Shown here one piece after another: positions 1 to 13,600 of a DNA stretch of 64,000 nucleotides. A model generated the notes under the pieces. It searched no databases and had not been told where the DNA came from. It saw only the letters and a program-made list of their open reading frames with translations. Source of the DNA: Dendrophyllia cribrosa (taxonomy: Eukaryota; Cnidaria; Anthozoa; Scleractinia; Dendrophylliidae); assembly GCA_024195265.1 (NCBI GenBank), contig JAJLRJ010000014.1, forward strand, positions 22,521,509 through 22,585,508, written 5' to 3'. Each line of letters opens with the position of its first letter. Within the stretch, counting starts at the first letter, position 1. The position numbers and the translations under genes are program-made.

Positions 1-440
1 TACCGAGGACTTCGTTATATAGAGGTTCGTTAAATCGAGGTTCCATGTACATGGGTAAGTTTGAAAGGGACCCTGGTCTATCTCGGTATGGTTTAAGTCT
101 GGTGATCGCGATATCTGAATGAATTTATTGCTTTAACAACGACTAAAACGGAAGCGCAAGGCCAGGTAAATTTTGAAAATGCTAGCTCGCGGATAATCAT
201 GCATTCGGTAACCAAACGGACTCGCAAGTTGAACTTGACGTAAGTTGTTCGGAAATTACAAAAATCTCATTTCAATGCAGCCTTTTGCGCTTGCTCGTAT
301 CAGAGGAAACAATATCAGCTGAGAACAACTTGCATTCAATTGCGTCAACTTGCGTAAAAAAAACTTGCGCCTATTTGCGGACTGAAAATTGAAGTGAGTA
401 CATGCGTGCAACTCTGTTTGGTCAGGGCCTTAGAGGGCGG

Positions 441-545
441 TGATGATGATGATGATGATGATGATGACGATGGTGATGACGATGATGATCGGGATTGGGA
501 TAAATAATAGTATTAATGTTAATGATGGTGGTGATGATGACGATG
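441..545 (+). repeat. (GAT)n microsatellite
   Basis: A run of GAT units decaying into GATGAYGATGG. Its frame of Met codons is a by-product. The rest of 1-1626 is presumably DPP intron 13 and holds no recognised exon. Confidence 0.85.
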
Positions 546-1626
546 ATGGAATAATGATCATAAAGAATAATATTAATGTAAATAATAGTGGTGATGATGG
601 GAAGGATGAAGATGTTAATGTATAGAACAGCTTATGTCCAAACCACGAATTTGTGACAACTTACTTTTTGCCCATGGCAAGGAACACGAAAGACAAACTT
701 TCTTCCCTGTCTTTACATTCACACTGTCAAAATATGATGGTTTATACAAAAATTAAATAAAGTATGCGTTGACGGTAACATTCAATTCAGTTGGTCTACG
801 AAGAGCGTCCGCGAGCTAAGAGCTAGTGTGAAATTTAGGTCTTGGCAAAGTAAATTCTAGTGTGGTCGTCCAAGTAAGTGTCCTGAAAAGGACTGTTGTT
901 GGCGACGGGAGTTTCCACATCCCAAGCGCACTTATGTCCAGAATTGCACGCATGCGCAAGACAGAGGTATTTGTCATTTTCATATTACTTTATATGTATC
1001 ATAATTGTGAGTGTCATGGTAAACCTTTATAGATGAGGACACTTTGTGATGCCTATCATGGGGTAGCGTAGCTAGTGTAGTGTAGCGAGTAGCTCCCTTT
1101 GCGAACAATTCTGGCCACTTCTCCCGGAGCGGACGGTCATCTTCAGACAAAAGTAATTTTCTCTAGTCTCTGGTTGACGATCTGATTTGTCACTCTAGTC
1201 GTGTAATAGAGCGGTTTTCAATTCAGTGTCGAAAGTAATTTCGTGATTGCTTTGGTTTTGCATTGCTACGCTTTGTGATTGGCTAAAAAATCTCGCGTCA
1301 CTTTCTCAACTAATCAGTAAGTGATTGGTTTCTTTTTTTTTACCTTCAATCCGGCCCAGCATCCACTGCAAGCAACTCTGGCGTCTGGGGCAATGGACAG
1401 AAAAGGAACAGGAGGGGAGGGGTGGGGATCCAAGGCAACTCTTTGGGCGCGAAGAGAAAAAGGCTAGGTGGGAGACTGGTGGGAGACTGGTAAAGAGGGC
1501 AAAAATGCGACTGACTAGGGAAGGGAGCGGGAGATTGCTCCAGATACCAGATTTGCTTCCGGCAATGGTTTGTGTCTGTAAGATGCAACAGAAGACAATG
1601 TAGGACTGTAAAGAAAAGAATTTCAC

Positions 1627-4600
1627 CTGTAGATGTTTCTTTCCCTTGGTGACGTTTCCGTACTTTGAAAATACCTAGTCAAATAAAAAAGAAAGAGTTT
1701 TTAAAGAACTTCCTTACGGCTAGTTTTATACATTCTCAAAATAATTGCAATATGTCTCATAAAAATAGAGTTGCACTGAAGTCTGTTTTGTTCATAAATT
1801 TGAAAAATTGAAAATCCAGTAAAAAATCTCACGAAAGCAATTTCCTCTGCTTCACTCTATTGGAATAATTTTGCTCCGAATAATAACAATTAAGTCAGAA
1901 GAAAGATCAAATGTTAAAAGTTGTGGATCTAAGGGAGTGGTCGTGAGTTCCTGATCCTCTTTAATCTGAGCCCTTTCAACAAGCCCCCACCTTTAAAGCA
2001 CGGTATGAACCCACCAGTGGATTAAAACTTGAATAGTTTTGTGTTTCTCTGGAGGGCTTGAGTTTTTGGATTCCATTGCGTAGCCTGCCAATATGAACGT
2101 AACTAAAGGTTACTTACACTGTTTCTGTGACTTTATTGAACGCTAAAATGCGGACTACTTCCCACGTCCCATTAGTGAGGAAAGTGGCGTTTTTACCTAA
2201 AGACTGTAAAAAAGGTAGAGATAAAAGTAAATAGCCACGAATGCTGTCAGCCAGCCCAACCATAAATGCCCGGTAGGTAAACAAGCCAAAATTGCAGTAT
2301 ATAGGAACCCGATGTCGAATAAATAAACTTTACGCAATGTCAATGTCAATGCAAACCTTGCGGATAAACTTGTGTTGGGTAACGAAACGGACTTACGAGT
2401 AGATACAAGTTTCTAACAAGTTACAAAATGCTACTTTAATGCAGACCTTTGTGCGCGCCCATTTAAAGCAAGCAACAATGAGAGGATCGTCTAATTGCGT
2501 TTGGGTCCCAAGTTAGCTACGACTTGGCCGCAATTTGTGATTCGCAAACTAGAGAAAACAAGGCAGAAGATTTCACTGATCAGATGTGAAAGATAAAGCT
2601 GTGTTATAAGCCTCAATTGGTGTTTTTCTATGAATTTGCTTTTAAAATTTTCGCGTGGGCTTGGAAGAATGGCTACATATATATGCAAATTTCCCTGCGC
2701 GCAAGCGACATATCCTATAGCTTATCATATTTCGACCGCTTTCCTACGGTGTAAAAAGCAAAAAATTGCTTTTTTAGCGCTGTGGTTTAACGTTTTACAC
2801 TTACAGGAACCATGACTTTTGCCAGGTGAATGAAATCTCCTAGTTCTCCCTGGGGTGAAGGTACCAGAGTCAAGTAATAAGAACCATCGCTTGCGAACCA
2901 TGGGTTTGGAGGCTACAAAATAAAAATATATATAATCGTCAGAGTTCCTAGTAACGGTTTTCATATACTTGGAGATGAAAAAACATATCTGTTCGGCCAC
3001 TATAGACTCAAATAATGTAGTGTATCAAGCACCAACACAATAATAATAATAAAAAATTATAGAGCGAAAATTCCAAACGATCAAATGTGCTTTACAAGGA
3101 TAAAACAATAAAAATAAAAAAATAATACGAATATATACAAAATTTATCAACGTCACAAATTAAAAGCAAGTCTAAAAAGGTGTGTATTAAGATCACGTAT
3201 AAAACTGACAGTGAACTAAGATGGGCTGATTAATACGCGCGCTGCGAGGCTGTTCCATAGTTTGGGCACAGCTGACATGAATGGCGTGTCTCCAAGAGTG
3301 GAAAACATTTTTCCACGTGGAACTTGTAACATAATCCTATGATCTGACCGAAGTGAATAGCTAGTCAATGATTTACGACTGACAAGTTTACAGATATGGT
3401 AAGGTGCTATGCCATGTATTGCTTTAAAAGTTATAAGCAAAATTTTCAATTCAAACATTCGAATGGTACAGCAAGAGGGAAACGTGGCGAAATAACGACT
3501 GGTTAGCTTTCCGATTTCTAGTTCTTATTGGTTGTAAAGACGGCTTGGTTAAAGCACCTTAAAATACACATCTGTTCCACCACAATAGACGCAAAGAATG
3601 GAGTCTATCAAGCAAAAACATTCATTCGAATGGTGAAACGCGAGAGGCAATAAAACCGCTACGATGGTTTTAATGTTCTACTAGCCAGGGTCAGTTTACA
3701 TAAGGGACTTCTATTTCGGTGTCTGACATTTGCATACTGCAGACTGCATACTGCAGACTGCAGACTGCAGACTGCAGACCGCAGACCGCAGACTGCAGAC
3801 CGTAGACCACAGACTGCAGACTGCAGACTGACTGACACTAAAGTACCGTAATGCGGTTCGATTACAGGTAAGATTTGTTGTTGTTCTTAGGTTATTGTTG
3901 TTTGATATTTGAGATATTCCTGTATGATAATTACGTAATATCACGGAGATGTTTTATGAAACTTTGCAATATTCAAAAGGTTTCAAATATCCCTGATCTT
4001 GTTTGTTGTGGAAGTAGGCGGACTTGTGAACAGATCGGTGGTAGACTACCACAGACTGAACACTTTGGTCGAGACTTCCACTTTAGATGGAGTAATATGT
4101 TTGGCAAAACGTTTTCGTGTGGAAATAAAAGGGAATGTGTCAAGTCTTGTGTAAAGATGCAGAAATTCCAGCATGCAGTTTTTAACGTTATGTGTGTGAC
4201 ATTGAAGCACGTGAAAAGTACACGTCAGTGAGAAAGTAAAGGCCAGTTTACACAAAGGATTTTTTATGCGATTTTAGCGGCGATTTAGGCAAGTCCTGGT
4301 TTAAACGACGCATTTTACATGGGCCAAATCTAATACCAATTTGGGTCGACTCGAATTTAAAAATTCCCGGGAAAAGTTGACATTTATTTGTGTTGAATTT
4401 ACAACTTCAGTCGAATATTCGACAGAAGTCGTATTTATCAAATTCTGTCAAATTTAATTGTTCAAGCGCCGCATGTTACACATGCAAATTAGATTTGGCG
4501 CAAAAGAGAATGGGTTTTTGATACATGTACCAACACTCGCTTCTATTAATTCTCGTGCCGCTCAAAGATAAACACCGCCTGGACAACACCTTTATATGAG

Positions 4601-7600
4601 TTTTCAATAACATACTTTATAACCGGAACATTCTTTATTAAAGGACTACTAAGACACCTACTAGTTAGCTAACATTAACCTAAGAAGTACAACGAATCGT
4701 AACTGGAATCTGACGCCATTACGGTGAACGGGTCGTAGTTCTACACGAAGAAGTCCACGAAGAATCTTGGGAACGTGGCTGACTTAATTTTACGCGGGAA
4801 AAATTGCTGATGACATTATTGTCATTAGAAATTTTAGTGTCAGTCAGTCTGCGGTCTGCAGTCTGCAGTCTGCAGTCTGCAGTCTGCAGTCTGCAAATGT
4901 CAGACACCGCTTCTATTTGAGGTATATTTAAGCAAGGGCAGGCCAGGTTATAATCCTCTGTTTCTTCAGGTTCAGGGCAGGAAAGGTTTTTCCCCACCCT
5001 CTTTCATTCCCTCCATATAAGTAGTTTAATTCGAAGCACAAAGTAGATATACTAGTGAGGCGGTTTTGCCCTCACCTTTGCTTAAAATAATTAGGGTTTC
5101 TGGATTTCATATAAAATCATTTCGTTGTCATTAATTAAACGGCCACGAGTGGCCAAAATATGGCACAATTGTGTTAGCTATTGTTCTTGTCCAGCAAACA
5201 GAGCTTAGCCTAGGCAATGTACTTATCAGTATGTATTACTAGGAGAGCGAGATACATAAAATAGTTTTATAACAAAGTAACGAGCTCAGGAAACAATTAC
5301 CTGCGGAGCTCTTATCATATCCGGACTGATACGTTCAATAGATACTTCATTAACCCTTTCCCTCCCAGAGTCAATTATGGAGACATGTAGTGTAGTTCTA
5401 ACTTTTGAGTCTGTTGATGAAATCCCATGGTGTGACCATTGAAACGAAACCTCTTTAGCAGTACTTTTGCATGGTACCATTTGTTGTAACTTTTGAGTCT
5501 GTGGATGAAATCCTATGGTGTGACCATTCAAATGAAACCTCTTTAGCAGTACTTTTGCATGGTACCATCTGTTCTAACTTTTGAGTCTGTGGATAAAATC
5601 CTATGGTGTGACCATTTTTCAAATGAAACCTCTTCAGCAGTACTTTTGCATGGTACTATTTGTTCTAACTTTTGAGTCTGTTGATGAAATCCTATGGTGT
5701 GACCATTCAAATAAAACCTCTTTAGCAGTACTTTTGCATGGTACCATTTGTTCTAACTTTTGAGTCTGTTGATGAAATTCTATGGTGTGACCATTCAAAT
5801 GAAACCTCTTTAGCAGTACTTTTGCATGGTACCATTTGTTTTTCAATATTTTACAAAATGAAATTTAGGATTTTTCTTGAATTTTGATTTTTGGCACTCT
5901 TGGGAGTTAAAGGGTTAAGAGAATAAACAGCAACAAGAAGTGCGTGTTAGTTAACCTACCAAATACGACTTTGTGTTCACCCAGCCATCACTGACTTCTA
6001 GTTTTTGATTCTAAGATAACAGATAAAAGAAAAGGAAAACGTTAGTCAGGAAAGAATTTCAGTCATTCATGTCAAGATATACGAGAGTTGTTAATCAACA
6101 TCGTCACAAGTCTGTCTCGACCGATGATGATACTGAGGTGAAACCTGCATTAAAAATTCCAGAGGATGACTGATGTCTTGGCAGCTAAGCGGGTAAAATG
6201 TAAAAGTAGTTAAAGACCTCACTTTTGGGTCTGTGAATGAAATGCTTAAGTGATCATTCAAATGAAAGCTAATCTGTATTTAAAGGGACACCGTCACGAG
6301 GGCGCATGCGCAAATTTCTCGAATCGAAACTTGAAAGGTTTAGCCCAAGTTTAATAAACTCGAAGCCATTTTTGAAATTGACCCTTCAACTTGAAAATTT
6401 TGGGCTAAACTTTTCAAGTTTCGATTCGAGAAATTTGCGCATGTGCCCTCTTGACAGTGTTCCTTTAACAGCAATGGCCTTACTTTATTGAGGTAGTATA
6501 TTGTAGGTTGGATCTAAGCTTGAAGAGCGTGGATGAAATCCTAAAGTTTGTGGTTATAAAATAAGGTGAAGTTGTAGTGTTATTTTTTTTTAACTTTAGT
6601 AGAAGTGTGTTAATGTAAAGTGTTAATAACGAGGCCGTTATTACCTCAGCGCAATTCCCGGATGATGCGGTGCAGATTGACGCAATAGAAGTGTCCTGAA
6701 GTCTATTCAGCCACCAAACCATCACACGATCGTTTGACGCCCACGCTACGTTTGTGTAGTAATGTTCCCTGCAGCGAAAAAGTTAAACCACAGACAAAAT
6801 TAATTACTTCCTGTTTTACTTCATCCCTAGCCATCAACTTATGAAATTATTTACCACCGGGCAGTAAAAACTGCACCTCCCTGTCGTCACTTTCTTCTAA
6901 CTTGTATTCTTGCTACCTTAAAGACTCTCATCGTTCTCCCAGACATATTCGTAACTCCTTTAACTCACCCTTGTGTACTCATGATATTTAATTAATTATT
7001 ACTATTTCTTAACCTAAGGGGGGAGTTATCAATTGGGAATTCGTCCTGTTACCGTCTCCTGTTACACGTTTACGCTGTGTATTTTTTCTCCGGCTATGTT
7101 CGTTTTAGTGACAAATTCAATAAACTAAACTATGCTTTTCTCCCTCCAGATTCTCGCCTTGACGAATTGTTTTGTCTATTGTAGTTACAAAGACGTATCC
7201 GATGCACTCAGTCCAACGATCTCTAGGTCGAAGGCACATTGCACTAATCTGTAACCACCATGCCTCCATGAAAAGCATAGAACTGTTTTCGAGTGGGTGT
7301 TCTAAGTTATTTCATGTTTGTTTTTGTTATATGCATGTTTGGTTTAAACACCTCGATCCACTTTCTCAACCAATCAGAAATGTAAAATCATTATCATCGT
7401 GACTCGCGCGCATTTTCCCGCGCTTGGCGCCTGCCACCGGTTTTTGCTTTGAGTTCTGATTGGTTCATTGGATTGGCTGCATTTCGTGATTGGCCAGTGT
7501 GGTTATTTCGGTTTTGTTTTACAACGATCGACAATCATTTGAAAGCCTCTCCATTTGGTATTAAATGACTGCATAATTAGAAAACTGCCAAATCTTCAAG

Positions 7601-10600
7601 TTATAACTTAAGTATGAAAATTTGATTTTATCAACTGCGTTGCTAAGGTAAATTGGCTACCGTAAAAATAGCTGACGTTTCGAGCGCTTGCCATTCGTTA
7701 AAGCGAATCAAGGAATTGAGGGTTATGTGCGGTCAAAATATCGAACGGTTGAGCTACACTGTAGGGTAGAATCTACCTTCTATAGCTCAGAAGGAGGTCG
7801 GACACCTTTTTGAGAATTATATAACGTAATGTCGACACTTAGAATTTTATTTTCAATAAATTTTTAAGTGTAAAAAAAGAAAATCTAAAATCCCCACTCA
7901 GGATTGAACCTGTGACCTCAGCTAGGCTTAGACTTAAATAGCCTACCGTACCACTGCACCACCTAGCTTCTCGGGGTGATTAGTCCTAAATTTAACTATA
8001 TAAAATACTAACCCCAACCTCAACGGAAAGCTAACCAGTTACTCCGTTATATAAGTTTCAATAAGGTGCCCGACCTCCTTCTGAGCTATGGAATCTAGAC
8101 TCTTCCACACTGTAGATGGTTTTCACGGCGGCCATGTTGGTGGACAGAAACAATAGAAATGGTTTGCACAAAAATAGAGTTTTATTCCCAAAGGATGGAA
8201 ATTTCATTGCTCTGTCCGCCAACATGGCCGCCGTGAAAACCATCTATGGGTGGAAACATGGTAGCATGAAAAACAAGATGACACGATGAACATAACTTCT
8301 CTCTCATTTTCATTACCGAGGTTTAAATTTATCATCTTTCTTTATTTATCACCTCACATGACGCTTTTGACAATGCTGATCCTAGCAGTATGCAGGACGC
8401 ATGTTTTACATGAACCTAGTATATGGCCTAGCTCGCCACGAGTCTCTCGTAGCTCAGTGGTTTGAGCATCTGACCGTGTGTGAACCTAGTATATGGCCTT
8501 GCTCGCCACAAGTCTGTCGTAGCTCAGTGGTCAGAGCATCCGACCGGTGTGTGAACCTAGTATATGGCCTAGCTCGCCACGAGTCTCTCGTAGCTCAGTG
8601 GTTTGAGCATCTGACCGTGTGTGAACCTAGTATATGGCCTTGCTCGCCACAAGTCTGTCGTAACTCAGTGGTTAGAGCATCCGACCAATGTGCAGAAGGT
8701 CATAGCTTAAATTGCTGTGGGGGACTCAGATTTTTTTTTGTCAAACCCTCGTGGCATGATGAACATAACTTTCTCAAGAATAAATTGGATGAATAAAAAT
8801 CGATTTTGATTTCGTGGGATTGAGAGTGTCGATTTTGAAGAATGATTTTGGTTCTAGATTTTTGCGGCTTTCCGTGTTACCCTGGTGTAAGGAAAAGCCA
8901 CAGATCGCCAAAACTAACCCCTTTAAAACTAGAGTAGTTAGATGTGGAACCTCACTTACTTCCCTTTAAATTTGGTCGGCGGTTGAAGCACTGTCGTATT
9001 TGGTAACTTGCTCGTATTGGCCGGTAGATTTTGCAAGTCCACTATTTTGATTGTAACAACTGGATTCGGCGAGCCAGGTTTAGGGTAAGCAATCTTCTTT
9101 ACAGTGGTGTAGGTGTCAGAATCTTTGCCATACCACATGTAAGGGAACCATTTCACTTTTGTGTCGTTTGACTGAGCGAAAACGAGGTACCGTCCATTAG
9201 GAGAGAACCACATGGCTGAGTTTGTGATTGTGACGTCCTCTGTAAGTAAAGGTTATGCATGAGTCAATTCCAACAGTGCCATGCCCCCCCCCCCCCCCCC
9301 CCCCTGACACTGAATCCCCGGGCATTAGCATTTTGTTAAAAAAAATGGCAAATGCCCAATAGCGGGGACAAAAAAGATGTACAAATGCCCGGGGTATAGT
9401 AAAAAATTAGAAAAATGTTTTCGAATCTAGACTCATCCAAAATTGATTTAAAGACAAAACTCAACAGAGAAGTGTTTTCCCTTTGTTTTCAGTCCTCTAG
9501 CGACCGATTACAGCAACATAATTTCAAATTGCACAGAATAAAACCTGTGTGGAGTCACACGATTCGCTCTCGACCGGTGACTTAAGGCCCGTTTACACAG
9601 GCGATTTTTTGTGCAATTTTTGTCGCGCGCAAGTTGCATCTTCAAATCGCATGTGTAAACGGGCGGCGATTTGGGTGCGATTTGTCGCGCGATGTCGTAG
9701 AGGTTGCGAACATGTTCGAAACCTGATGCAACTTAGCGGCGATTTTTGGGAAATCACAGCAAATCAAAGCAGATGTCACACCCGAATCGCACAGGGAATC
9801 GCCGCTAGTTTACGCTTGCGACAAAAGTTGCATTGGAGAGCGCGACAAAAATCGCATCAAAAATGTGTGTAAACGGGCCTTTAGAACAACTCAACGCTGG
9901 GCTGTGGTTGGTTAATTTAAATGGAGTCACATGCAAGGGATAAGGTCACGTGTTACTTGCCTTCATAGACCCAATCGGGAACCCCATTAAATATCTCGTT
10001 TTCTTTTCCGTTGTCAGTGATGGTATGAAGATTGCCATTAACTCTGTCCAGCCAATAAACGTTGTTATCTTGAACAAATCCCTAGGATAAAAACATTTAT
10101 TTAAAGTTAAAGAAGCTACCGTAAAATCCCGGTTGTAAGCCCCCGCTTATAAGCCCCCCGGTTATAGTTTTGTAACAAAATGTTATTTCCGTTGTACCCC
10201 GTCCTATTTATAAACACACCACAGTTCCTTAACAGCCAGTCTTTACAAAGAAGTTGCACCAAATTAGCTAAACAATGGTTTCTGTCACAACATTTTTTAC
10301 TTGCCAGCCAAAAAAACCCTTCGACGAAGTTAAATAAGCCCAGGGCTTATAACCGAGATTTTACGGTATGTCATGGCGATTATGGCAATTTCGGGTCAAA
10401 ACTGCCCCAAATTAAAACTAAGTACCTTTGTCGAACGCGAAATGCTTATTAAACATGTACTAAGGGGAAAATATTAAGTGAATTTTTGAAGAAAGAATCT
10501 ATCATAGTTTGAGTTTTAGCGAGTTTTCCAAGACACAAGGCGATAAACCACAGGACACCCAAGAGAGAATCAACCATAATCTGAGTTTTATCGAGTTTTC

Positions 10601-13600
10601 CAAGACACAAGGTGATAAATCACAGGACACCCAAGAGAGAATCAACCATAATCTGAGTTTTAGCGAGTTTTCCAAGACAGAGAGGCGATAAACCAAAGGA
10701 CACCCAAGAGAGAATCTACCATAATCTGAGTTTTAGCAAGTATCCCAAGACACAAGGCGATAAACCACAGGACACCCAAGAGAGAATCAACCATAATCTA
10801 AGTTTTAGCGAGTTTTCCAAAACACAAGGTGATAAACGTGAAAAACTCCTGGCCGTCTGCAGCTCAAGAAACGTATTTTTACTCTTAGGGCACTAGTTGG
10901 ATAATTTGGAACAAAACGTGACCATTATTTTCGAGTTTTCACTGTCATAGATATGTCTTTTAGGCTTTTTAAGTGACACTGAAAATGGCGACGTATTCCC
11001 CACTTTAATATAGTGTGAAGAATACAGAAGCTCACTATTGAAGTCCCATTCTTTCCCCACATTGCCAGCTGAATCTGTTTCTTTGGATTTGGTGGAGTAA
11101 CTCGATAAGTCGATCTAGTAGGCAAAACAAAGTAGACAAGTTAAAACCGAGGAGTATTGAATCCTTTTCTCAGAAAACGTTAGTTGAAGTATGATTTTCA
11201 AGAATCAGTTTTAAGGGAGCTGTTTGCCACCCAAAATTTTTTAGCTGATAGTCATAGAACCAAGAATGGCATTATTCATCCTCTGGAATCGTCAGGTTGG
11301 TCTGAAAACGTGAGGGCAGTTTGCGCATCTCGTTCAGTTTTGTTATAAACTGATCGCTGTCACTCAATTATAAACCTTTAAAAATAGCAGAGACAATACG
11401 GAGAATACCGCTATTTACCACTATTCGTTAAACTAGGTTAAGTACTAGAGCTAATCGAAACTAATTGAAGCTCGTTGTGGAGGCCGAGGCACTGTGAGAG
11501 TCAATGGCCCTTATCGTAGATGAGTACGCCACGCCAATATATCAGCGGTTTATCGCTTTCTTGACCCTATAGTCTCGTTTTGATGTTTACGAGAACCTCT
11601 GACAACGATGAGCGTAAACATCAAAACGAGACTATAGGGTCAAGAAAGCGAGAAACCGCTGATATGTTGGCGTGGCGTACTCATCTACGATAAGGGCTAT
11701 TGTCTCAACCTCCGCCCAGGACCTTGTCCGCTTTCAAAATGACGGGGCGTGTCTGACAACATACTCCAAGTATCGTGTAGTATTTTGTCAAATAACACAC
11801 GATTGAATGGCGTTTTCAGAGGTTATTTCCAGCGATTGGCAGCCGTGTTTGCTTTCTGCCAATCTGAAACCGTTTTTCAAATGAAACAAAGGTATTTCAT
11901 CGTTTGTTTTTGCTACAAAATACTCCACGATTTTTAAGGTATTTCGGTAGCAATGTCCCCATGGGTTTCAAAACCTACCCTGCCATTATGACAGCGGAGA
12001 TTCGGAGAAGGCCCTGGGTACGAGTTGTCAATTGTTTTTTGAGCTATTTTGAAAAAAATAGCTCATTAGCAGGCGCAAAGGTTGGTTTGTGATGTTAGTA
12101 TGTTTGTTAGCTTGTTTGTTTGTTTGTTTGTTTGTATGTATGTGTTGGGTTATGTCACACCAATCAGATTGCCTCTAGTATGTACACCGTGTACTATGTC
12201 AGCCAATCAAATTTTCGCTTCTAAAATGGTATTACTGAAGGTCAAAGAAGGGCACTTGACATGAATTGAAAATCAGCCATCTTGAATCTCCGCGATTGTT
12301 GCCGCAAACACTAAAAGTGTAAAGTTTTGAAAATTTGTTGCTTGGGAACTGTTCTCTAATCCCGACTGGCTTGCTAACCTGGCAATATCAAGGACATTTA
12401 TTCGGAAATACCGCCTATAATGTGCCCTATGCATGAATGGTAGAATGGTCTGCGGGGGATGAGACGTCCAAAAAATGTGGACTACGGTTACGTTAATAGG
12501 TGAGCTTATACTGAAGTATGAGTATAGTTTTATTGCAAAAACGGCAAGCCGATTTCAAATAATATGATGCGGAACATGAATTGTATGTTTCAAGCCTGGG
12601 TTTCAAGAGATTACTATTTAAAATTGGATTTTTTTTGTCAGACACGCTGTCTGCACGTGAAAATGTTGAACTTTGTCCTTATAGAAACTTGTCCGTGATG
12701 CATGGAGTTCAACAGAGAAAATGTAATGCAATTAATCTACAATTTACAGTATGTAAAACGTTTATCTTTCTTTGAATTAATGTGAGCTGATGTGTAGGTT
12801 ATTAATTGTATGCCTCAAGCGATTACTATAGGTGGTTTGCAACCAATCTTTAGAGACATAGATAACAATAGTGAAACGAACAAATGCTGGTGGACGAACA
12901 AAAGGAGCTAATGAGAGAACTATTGTTGATGTCCACCAGCATGGCGGCGATGACGTAACATGAAAACCACCTATAAGCGAGAAGCGACTGTATTTTGTAT
13001 GAGCAGTCACGTTGTGTGCACGTGCAAATATTGAACTTTGTCCTGGTACGTGATGAAATTCAACATGTTTTCGAGAAAACGTAATGTAATTAATTTATAT
13101 GGTGCGTTAAAAAACGCCTGTTTAAAAAATATTAGTTGCAATTTACTAGGAAACAAGCAAAATTCATTTTGGATGCGCTAAGTTTCTGCTGGTCGACATT
13201 ACAGGAAAAGGTGTTTGGTTCCAAATGTTAACCTCAACAATGTTCGTGTAAGTAATTCAATTAGCTTGTGGTTTTGAGTCGAAAACAATTTAATCTAATT
13301 AGTTCTGTTTCTATTTGCACGACTTTTTTGTGGAGAATAAAAACAGTTGTTTAAATAATATTAGTTCCAATTTACTAGGAGACTACTTATATTCATTTTT
13401 CATGCGTTTAGTTTCTGTGAAAGACTTTTCTGGTTGACATTACAGAAACAGGTGGTTCAAAGAATTTTCCTGTCACTAATTTAATTAGCTTGTGGTTTGG
13501 AGTTGAAAACAATTTAATTTAATTAGTTTGCGTCTTCCAGGCCAAAGGAACCTTTTCCACGTGTCTTTTGTGAATAATAAAAGAAACCTTTAAAAAAAGA

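Noticed and set aside
440..625. Met-rich ORF
   Set aside because: Translation of a GAT microsatellite.
5286..5346. Possible DPP exon (frame with RISPDMIRAPQ before a GT)
   Set aside because: No acceptor or family match. Exons 10 and 11 join in frame without it, and it overlaps the edge of a MITE.
7891..7970. Functional tRNA gene
   Set aside because: Box B is good, but the acceptor stem does not pair and the sequence lies inside a MITE.
8401..8796. 131-codon ORF
   Set aside because: Entirely made of the tandem tRNA box-A repeats.
10502..10696. Overlapping ORFs on both strands
   Set aside because: Produced by the 72-bp minisatellite, whose period is divisible by three.
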